Positions 49,879 through 60,000 of a DNA stretch of 64,000 bases are shown piece after piece. Below the pieces are notes generated by a model that saw nothing but the letters and a program-made list of their open reading frames with translations, was not told the DNA's origin and did not search any database. How positions within the stretch are numbered: the first letter of the stretch is position 1; the number at the start of each line of letters is the position of its first letter. Source of the stretch: Branchiostoma belcheri (lineage: Eukaryota; Chordata; Leptocardii; Amphioxiformes; Branchiostomatidae); contig NW_017802602.1 of the NCBI RefSeq assembly GCF_001625305.1, positions 1,416,735 to 1,480,734 of the forward strand. Reading direction: 5' to 3'. Position numbers and translations under genes: made by a program.

Positions 49879-49908
49879 GTTGCTAGGCAACGGGGTGTTG
49901 TGTAAACA
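49879..49908. promoter_or_regulatory. Palindromic X-box next to a forkhead site
   Basis: GTTGCTAGGCAAC (49879-49891) fits RYYNYY, one base, RRNRAC, and sits in a longer palindrome CCCGTTGC / GCAACGGG. GTAAACA (49902-49908) is a forkhead core. RFX and FOXJ1 factors together control motile-cilia genes; the dynein gene starts 1.95 kb away. Function is inferred. Confidence 0.55.
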
Positions 49909-51096
49909 AAAAGATGACGACATGTCTGTGATGTCTAGCTTTTAGGTCAGTGCAACACCTGTGGCATGATAATGGATTGGTAGCAGTTTTGACATAATTA
50001 TTGCATATACATGTACCATTTTTTAAGTCTTCTATTTTGACAGTAACGTTAGACGACAGAGTCAATCATTCTTTTTTTTTATGTTCAGAAAGTTACTCAG
50101 CAAATAACACTACTTACTCCAAACCTGGTATGTCACAAAACACTATGGACCATGATTCACACTCAAGATATCATGAAATTACATCAAAAATCTTTTTTTT
50201 TTTCGCTACGACACTTGTATCTTTGAAACTCTCGTTTATTCAAGTATGAATCTAGAGATAACGTTACATATGATATATCTAGGATATGATATCGTAAAAG
50301 AATAATGTTGTACACACGTTTCAAAGAATATAGTTTGGACTATAAGTTAACAAATATTATATTATGTATGTATGGCGGAAGCTTATATTGTACAATAAAA
50401 TCAATAATAGACCGACTTGACTACTTAGTGTTTCCATACCTCGCCCGTAACATTTCTTATCATGGCACACATTCAAGAATATCAGTATTTCTTCATGGTT
50501 ATCCATGATACAGAAAAATGCGAATACAATATGGTTTATATTGTTTTCATCCGGTACACACAAAAAATGTGATGACTTACCTAGTTTTCGACCAAATTCT
50601 CAGTCTGTCCCAATATCAAACTAGAACTAGTAATTAATTAACTCTTGTACGTGACCTTATACGGAAACGTGACGTCAGTAATGGGTCAAAGGTCCCGTTG
50701 TAATCATAATTGTGATATGATGTAGTTATACTTTGCCATATAGTATAATATCGATCGTGATAGATTTGTATAAATAAAATACTAGTAATAAGAGATAATA
50801 TACTACTTAAACAAGATTATAGTATATACAGTTGTATATCTCACTAGCCATTTGCGAAAGGATCGACGGAAGATACCAGGTGGCTAGCACGAAAACGTTA
50901 CGGTATCACCTCACACAACATTTGCTTGGGACCTATGAAGGAATATTCAGCGTCATAATTAGAGTGATCATTCATTCCTCAAGCTAAACTAATTCATTCC
51001 GAAAGCTAAGCTGTTGGAATATAGTGGGTTAAAGTACATTTGAGAAGAAACATCACGAATTCAAAACAGACTCAACCACATTCAAGTTTCGCTCTC

Positions 51097-51278
51097 TCAG
51101 TTTCTCTTGATAATGCAGAGCTCGTGTGGAGGCGGCGACAGCGTCAGAGCAAAGACACCCATAGTGTTCGGTACAGGGGCGCCCTCTGGCAGCCTGAAGG
51201 TGAAGTGCCGCATGAGGATGGCGAAGAACAGGAAAATCTCCATTCGGGCCATCTGCTCCCCAAAGCACAGCCGTCGAC
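51097..51278 (-). CDS. P450 last exon, haem ligand and stop
   Basis: Acceptor AACCCTAG. Reads [20 protein letters not shown] to HELCIIKRN, then TGA at 51097-51099. Cys of LCFG is the haem ligand. Confidence 0.94.
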
Positions 51279-54019
51279 CTAGGGTTGAAAAAAAAAACTT
51301 GAAATGTTTACTTAAAAAATACACACACACTATAGAAAGTGGGATCATTCGTCTTCCACTGTCTCGGAAAAAGAAGTCGAACCCAATAAGTTAGAATTTA
51401 GTGTTTAGTAGTTAGAGTAGTTACATACTATATTGTTATCCATTGTCCATCCTTTATTTTCATGTTACACGTACTTGCAATTAATTTGCCTACGGACAGG
51501 AACTTTCAATAAACTTTCTTTTAATGCTGCCCACGCTTAAATGCATATTCAGTAAATCTATAGAATCGTATCCATTGCAGAAAATCTAAACATCACATTT
51601 TGTCATTTCTATCTTCAAAAATTACAGTCACTCTTCCAATGCAAGGCGCGTGGTTATATTCGGCCTTTGCTGTCTTACCGAGTCCGAACGCCTTGAAGGC
51701 CTCCGGAAGTTTCGTCGTCCCCTCCGGATTCAGGAACCGTTCCGGATTGAACTGTTCCGGATTCTGCCAGTGCTTCGGGTCCATGTGGACGGACCACAGG
51801 TTCACCAAGATCTGGACATGCGTGGGAGAACCGTGAGCCGAGTGTTAAAGACTTTTAAGTGTTAAAAACACTTTTAAGGAAAGACAAGACACACCCACAC
51901 ATGAAACAGAAGCAACTGATGTATGACTACAGAGCTCTAGACCATCCCCAGAAGCCTGAGATGCCAGTTCATTGAAAGGAAAGAGCGGCCTAAACTGGAA
52001 TCTGCAAAAGATGGTCCTACATGGCCGAAGGAATCTACTCTAATTTACTTTAATAAGCAGGAATTAAAGACGGAATTTAAAGGAGAGTCTCGTGCAGCGC
52101 AACACGCGTACGCACAGGCCAGGGATCTTTGCCCCACCCACGAAGTTACGTGAGTGGGTCAGGATATTTGACGAAGACCGAAGAGGACGGTCAAAAATTC
52201 GCAGGGCAACGAAGTTTTTCCATATTTTCAAGCAAAACTTTTTAAAAACTTGAAATCCCTCGATCGATTGACATTCTTGCTCCTCTTTTACCTGTGTGTT
52301 CTCAGGTATGAAGTAGCCCCGTAGTCTGGAGTCCTTGGTGGCGCACCTGTACATAAAGGGGGCCGCCGGGCGGAACCGCAACACCTGGGGCGGAAGGAAG
52401 AAATGAAGCGATGAGTGGATGGATGGATGGATGGATGGATGGATGGATGGATGGATGAATGAATAATGACATAGAATAGAAGATGGACATCATTTTGTTA
52501 TATAGTGTAGCTGGTACAACTATGAGATAGCCAAACTTGCGAGAACGAAAAATATGATATAAGAGACAACAAAACCCACAAAAAAATAAGTTTTAAATAT
52601 AATCATAAGCATCATTTGTGCATATTCCTGATAAGAATGTGTATTTTTCGTTCATTCAAACAGCCCTGCCGGGCCCCGGCTTAGAATTGTGAAACCAGTA
52701 TTAAGCGTGCTTTAAAGCATGTGTGAAGGATTCCTTACGTCAGTTGTGTAAAAAAAACGGAACCTTTGCAGATATTTTAAGGCATGCTGAAATATCTGAC
52801 TTTCTAAAGTGTTTCGAGCTAACTACCTCGCTGATGGTGGCGTCCAGGTATGGCAGCTGGGCGCGCTTGTCCAGGGAGACCTCCCCGTGCGGACCGAGCA
52901 CCGCGTCCAGCTCGCGGTGGATGCGGGCCTGCACGTGCGGGAATACCGCCATCAGGAACACCGCCCACCGCAGGCAGGTAGAACTCGTCTCCGCGCCCGT
53001 GAAGAACAGGTCAAATATCACCTAATGGGAGGAAAGATATTTTCAGCATCTGTCACCTATTCACCAATGGACCTATCACATTATTACGTCACAGTTTGTT
53101 TACCTGTTCTAAAGAACATTCTAGAACGGCCAGTTAAAGAATAAAGATCATTTGAAAGTTTTCAAAGTCAGGTATGTTTGATTTTTGCTGCGTCTAGTTT
53201 TGTTGACAAAGCATTACATGCCGTAATGGGTGATTTAATCGTGACATTAGACGAAAGTAGTACTGTATGTAGGCCTTATGCTAAGGCTAACGCTACACAA
53301 ACACGCACTGCGCTACGCACCCCTGTACAATATAAACGTCGATTGACCGGCAGTCATTGCGGTAAACAAACTGTGACGTAATGATGTGATATGTCCATTC
53401 GGCGTCCCCAACGCTGGTAAGGAGTAGGTCGGAGCGAAGTTGGCTGGGTCGGCTGGTGTTCGGCTGCGACAGCCGAATGTTTTAAAATGTTTAAAACATT
53501 CAGGGCTTGGTCTGTAGATTTGGACATGGTTGGCTAGTGTTTGCTGTAAGTCAGCAGCATATCTTAAGAGCAAACTTTAAAACTATACACAAGGCTATTC
53601 TTTTCTGAATTCCCCGTGCCTTGAATTTGTTCGTGAAGGCTGTGAAAAAAGACCAGCCCCGACAGTAAGAAACAAAAACTATTGATCAATGAATTTATTA
53701 ATTAACCAATATGATAAATTGATTGATCGCTAAACTGATCAAATAATTTTGTCCTACCTGTTCCATCTCTCTTTCGGTGAAGCTGCCCAAGTCCCGGCCA
53801 CTGCGCCTGCGCGACTCCATCTCCAACAGGAAGGCGTCGATGATGTCCCGGATGTTGTCCTTGTCGAACTTGACCTTGTGACCTTCAGTTTCCGTCCGCA
53901 CAAATTCCTTCACCTGCAGCGATTTATTTGTAACTTGCTCTTTTGATGTTTTGCAAACTTTGGCGATAGCGTATAATATTAGGTTTAATTTTATTGTACT
54001 GTATTAACGTTAACGTTAA

Positions 54020-54076
<57 letters not shown>

Positions 54077-57000
54077 TCACACTAGGGCTGCGGACCGGTA
54101 CACTGTACCGGTCCAATACCGTAAAAATCGTTTCGGTACAGGTCCAAAATACCGCATCATGAAGTAACGAGTATATACCGAAATAGCTAGTTTACACCAT
54201 GTATATGACTAAAGATAGGTAAATCCTACCACAAAGACGAAAAATTAGCACTGGAAAAGACGTAAACACCGTCGATTGATTTGAGATCCTCAGTCTCACG
54301 AGACATCGCGAGAGTGTGGCTGATCCAGGGTTGTGATAAAGATACTGACAAGTTGTCAACACTTTATTATTGTTTCTGTGTCATGATTGAAAAAGTGAAG
54401 AACACGTGTTAATTTGTCAAATTGTTCAGGTACAGGTACAGGTCCGGACCTGTACCTAAACCTCTGTACCGGTACCTGTACCTGTACCTGATGTTGCGTT
54501 TAGGTACGCAGCCCTAACTCACACACACACACACAGACACATTCACACATACACATGTGCACACACACACACATGCACACACACACACACACACAAACGA
54601 TTTCATGCAGGTAACTAACCTCTCTGATGCCAGTTTTGACCCTAACCGCCGGTCCGTTCAGTTTAGGAATCCGAGCGAGCGCCGGGCAGATGTTGTAGAG
54701 CTGGCAACTCGCCGCGTTTTTGGCGAACATGTCCAGCGACTGGACAAACCCGCAGAACTTTGGGTCGCTTGTCTCGAACCTAGGGATCATACACATGTAG
54801 CGTTTACAGAGACCGAATTTCAAATGGCGAAGTATGGAGAAGTTAGTGAAGCACATGCACAATGTTTACCTTCACAATGTTTACCTTTAGCTTAGCCTAA
54901 GAAACTACTGCTCGGTTAAATCTTACTCAAACACAATCATTAATATATGGTAACCAACCCCTCCAATACTGTTCTGCCACTTGCTACATAATGCAACCCA
55001 ATACCGCAGGGTGCTACAGCACCAGTTACCATGTACCAAAGTGACAGACGTCTGGTCTAGGTCATTGACCTTATTTGTTTGGAGAACAAGACGAGGAAGA
55101 AGAAGAAACAGAGCAAAAACGTGTGTTTTTCTTCTGCGAAGGTAAACTAAGTATCAGAGAATGACCGACAATACACTATACCGGGCCAAATGCTTAAATG
55201 ATTAGTTAAGTGTAAATGAGATGATGAGAAAGATCTCAAAGGTGTAACCATGGAGGTAGAAAAATACCTCCATGGCGTAAGTTACTGTAACCGACACTGT
55301 TAACTGTTACCTGTTCCTAATTGTTTTATTTTCTTGTTTTGAGAGCATCAGCTAGCCCTTTATAATATAGACTCCGGCTAGTTGGTCAGTCCTGGCTGTA
55401 TATATCTGTTTATACAGTCTAATAAATCAAAATCAAATCAAATCTCACACCTCCTTCCGAAGCACAGCGAACACATGACGTTCAGCAGGGAGAGCCCGAT
55501 GTTCTCGTGGACTCTCGCGGGTTGACCGGCCGTCCGCGCGAGAGTTGCGGCGAGAGTTTGGGCCTCCCGGACCATCATGCTCTCCGTGCTGGGTCTGGAC
55601 AGGATGTCCCGGAAAGCCACCATCGCGAACTTCCGCTGCTCCAACAGGCTCTTCCCGAACTTTCTGAACACCAGACCTGCAGGGGGAAAAGTTCAAAAAT
55701 CTTTCCGAAACGCAAGAATACAAATGACAGTTTTCAAAACCTGTTCAAAGTTAAAACTTTAGACCCAACACAAAGAAGTTCTCTCACCTAGAGCTTTCGA
55801 CCAGTGACTCTGGTCTTCCTCAGTAGACTGACCCAGTGAGGTTTGTCACGTGGCTTCTTTGACATGTGACGTCAACACTGGGTCAAAGGTATCTGGTATA
55901 CTATAAACTTTAAAGTGTAGGTACCAACACAGATGAACTTATATGATAGTTTTCAAAACCAGTCCAGTTGCTTGAGTACTAAACAGTTTGCTTGTGTATC
56001 TCATTACCGGGATGTCTAATTTTCACCGACCTTTCCGAACCGCATTCTTAAAACTTCAAAAATATCAAATTTGTTTCTTTCTTCTTCTTCTTTTTGTTAA
56101 ATTCACGACCACTTGTTTCATAAGAGCGAAGGCCGTCTGTCATCTTCATCAGTTATGTCAGTTCTGAATCTATACCGAAGCTGGGTGTCGCTGTTAACAA
56201 TTGCCCTTGTGAAGATGACCGGTGGTTAAAACCCAACATGTGGCAGACAGACAAGTAGATGCCGGTGAGGTTATGTAAGTCAAGTTCAAGGTAAAGAACA
56301 ACGTCATGTTCAAGGCCGAAACAGCTGCTTGGCCGCTCGATCTTGTCTATTTGGACAATATCTCTTTCCAGCCGCTTCCGAAGCATGACAGTGGTAACCG
56401 TTACATTACATCAGAGTATGTCTGTGTGTTAAAAGGTCACATGTGGCAGACAGACTGGGGCGAAGATGTTACATTTTACGTAACTGTAGTTCAAGGATAG
56501 GAGCAATGCCAAGGCCACGGCCACGAGGGCTGGCTTGCCTCTATCGGGCTTCAGAGGCGGCTGGAATTAAAGTGTACCGAGTACTTTAGCGTACCAACTC
56601 CACTGGCATGTTATCTATTTTGCCAATTTCAAGTCTTACCAGTCGCCTCTAAAGGCCTCGGAGCGGCAAACTGTACTCCTTTAGCAGACCAAGTCCCAAG
56701 TTCCCTGGCTGTCAGTGTCTATTTGGCCAACTTCAACTCTTACCAGCGACCACTGAAACCTGGTAGAGGCTAGCTCGGTCTTACTAGCGTCCACGAAACG
56801 TCTTTAGTTGATGACAAAGTGCTAGAAATCGGCCGGCCTTACAGTGAATATTTTGCCAGAGGAGTTTGGACTACACTGGCTTGCTAACCCCTCGTTCCAA
56901 TTTCTGCCCACTTTTTAAGCTTTTTGAAGATGATCTGTTTCAGAACCTTCCAGACTAGTATCAAGTGTTGCAATAAGAAACATTCTACCGGAAGGGGAAA

Positions 57001-60000
57001 GGCCACATGTGGCAGACTTCATGTCTGTCAGATTAACGTAACTCTAGTTCAAGGGCAGGACGGACAACGTCAAGGTTACAGGCATTAGAGCCGCCCGACT
57101 CTGCAAAATGTTAACCTTGAAAAGACGGCAGGACTTTTACCTGGCACCTTCTGAAGTCATCAGCGTTTTAGACTATAAACATCCAGTCGGTCTTTTAGAT
57201 TTTATCTTAGCCTATCAAGGTTTATTATGTTTTGGGTGCCGTTTGTGAATTTGCGGGTTTTTCTGTGAACGGCTTAACCCAAGAAGTTATGGATGGAATC
57301 AATAAGATATTTGGTGTGTCGGGAGAACGAAGCAGAAGTCTGATCATGAGCATCTTTGCGGTCTTTTATACCGCTGAAGAAGTTCCAGTTTGGTATCGTT
57401 TACGTCTGCATGATGTGAGCGTATTCAAGCAGGTGTTGATCTGCGGCATATATATCATCTCCTAAGTGATGCGAAAAAAATCTTGGAAAATGCGCACCTC
57501 AAAGTGTCGAAAAATCTGCTTGAAGTACGCGGTAGACTCCAAGTCAGTATGCCGGGCAGACGTCACACCGTCCTGTCAGGAGACCAGATTTATGTGTTTA
57601 CATGTTCTGCTAAGGTCAACCTAAACAAGGTCACCTTCAGCAAGGTCACCTGGTTCGTGCATGTCAACAAAGGTCTTTCTCTGTCCGGAAAAACTTCAAA
57701 CATTGGAGCTGCCAAATGTGTCAGCAAGGCAACGACTTACTGAACGATTTACACTGAGCATCTTTGACTTTCCAGCCTTTTTTCTTCGTGCGTTATACCT
57801 TACGGATTCATAAACGTATTCTCCTCCTAACGTCGATGAAGGTTAGACATCCAGGTACATGTAATACGATACGCCAAAACGCAGTTACTCAAGCAACTGG
57901 ATATGATTTTGGAAACGGTCAGACGTTTCAGCTAGTATCCACTAGCTTTCGTCAGTGACTGAGAGACCAGAGGAGAAATGCAGGTTTATAAGCATAAACC
58001 ATTGATTGATATGCATTCCCCTCCTTCCTTCTACCAGTATTTGACCGGGCGTTGTCCTAACTTAACCTGTCCTTGCGCAAACTAACGTGACTGGAGACGA
58101 CAGAAGTATTTAGGTCAGGGCGGTCTGTATTGTCTCCACACAATGTGCATCCTTGGCTGCTCTGCTTGTTAAGCACTCCTGAAATCGTAAAGGACTTGTA
58201 GAAACGGGGATAAAATTGTTAACGGTTAGAATATCAGGTAGCCTGCTAGGTGCCATCCGTTGTTTTAACAGGGATCCTTGCATTCGCTACAAAACGTTTT
58301 TTTCTCGGGGTAGCGAGTGCAAGAAGCCCCGTTAGAAAGCGGATGGCACTAGGGCTAAATATCAGGCATCAGCTACTTCAAATGTTTAAAATTGATCGAG
58401 GTAAACATTTTGACTCAAGGCATGACAATTGATGAAGTCACAAGGACGTCGACGCAGAGAAAGGGCATATTCGTTTAGATTCAGCATTCAGAAACAGATC
58501 AGTTCTGAACACAGCGCGCGGGTTTGAAGATCTCAATTAGATATTTACTGATTCTGAAATCATAGTGATTAAGAGGCTGAAGAAGGCCAAATAGATAACT
58601 TTTAATTAACTTAGCAAAGTCTCAATTTCAAAAGGACCGAGAAAAAGCTCTTCCATAACTGGTTTAATTTATATCTTTGATACCGTCTTGTAGCTCCAAA
58701 ACTGGGCTGAGATCTGCTTGCGCACGGCGACTCTAAGTACCCTTGAGAGAAAAGTAACCTGCAGAACGGATCTAGTGGGTTCACAACAAGCTGTGTTGAA
58801 TCAGCCCGTTTTTGTACCAGAATCTGGATCAAGGGCGGCGTGAAGTCAGCGCTCCTGCCCTTCACCTCAGCAGTGGCCTTCACCAGTGTACTGCTGTGGC
58901 CTACTGACTACTTAACTCAGGCATCCAAGGCCGGCAACACAAACATATTCTGAAGGAGGAAACCTGTCTGGTATCTTAAATTAATGGTTTTTATTGTCCA
59001 AACAGTACCCATGCAGTCGCAGCCTTTATACGGCTGAATTGAAGCAGGGTATCACATAATCAATACAAATCACAACAATTACAACAATCAAATAATACAA
59101 ATGATACACATATTTGTTCCACAATTATTTTTTGTGGAACTGTCGCAAGGGTCTGTGCGGCTGCCATTCGGCGCCACAAGGTGACCTCAATACGGCTTTC
59201 CCCAACCAAAGTCAGGTACCCATTCACACCTGGGTGGAGTGAGGAAAGTCGTGTAAAGTGCCTTTCCCAAGGGCACAACGTCGGGGCGCATGTTCAGACA
59301 TGTACCGGGTACGACTCGGAATCGAACCCGGGTCTCCCCGGTTCATAGTCGATTGCTCTAACCACTACACCACCCGACGCCACAATCTGCCATTTCTTAC
59401 CAAATTTTCCTCATCATGTCATACTTGCTGCTAGCTGCCGCCGCGCCGCGTGCCTGCGAAGCTGGTGTGTTACGCGCGGGCGGAAAGAAACCTTCTCTCG
59501 GCGGCTGGTTGTAGGATGGCCGGCTGTTAAAATGACGCGTTAAAAACTCTTCAAAATGCTGTATCAAAATTCCCACCCGCCCCGGAGCCTGCACAGGAGG
59601 CTAGGACGATTATACCGGCTATACAGGTACTTGAAACGTTTGAAATACCCCCAAAACAAACTACACGAGGCGTCTCTTTATTTTGGGTACCACCTAGAAG
59701 CAGCCTACGATGCGAAACAAGACTATGGTTGGCGTACGTGAGCTACGTGACTACAGCTACACGACAGGTGGACGGGAAGACCGGATGTTGCTACAACGCC
59801 AGACAAGGTGTTAATCTCGTATTTCCGCGCCTTTGGGTCCTGGGATGTCCGGCCGGTTACATTGCTTTCTCTTCGTGCCGACGGACAAGTCTGGCTGGGA
59901 GCTCTAGACTAAGCACAGCCAAACCTGTACAAGTGACCATCTCTGCATAAGAACCATCTGGGCATTGATATATACAGTCAAACCTGTACTAGTGACCGGC

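Larger units (their letters stand above)
47927..51096. other. Intergenic region: upstream of the dynein gene, downstream of the P450 gene
   Basis: No coding signal is seen. It holds an X-box plus forkhead pair (49879-49908), a weaker X-box (48383-48396), a fragment of a dispersed element (49505-49560) and AT-rich sequence from 50000 on. The transcription start of the dynein gene cannot be placed. AATAAA on the minus strand occurs at about 50233; whether it serves the P450 is unknown. Confidence 0.7.

Noticed and set aside
54500-54862. Frame encoding [10 protein letters not shown] next to P450 text
   Set aside because: The Cys-Val part is the AC microsatellite read through the intron; only 54620-54779 is exon.
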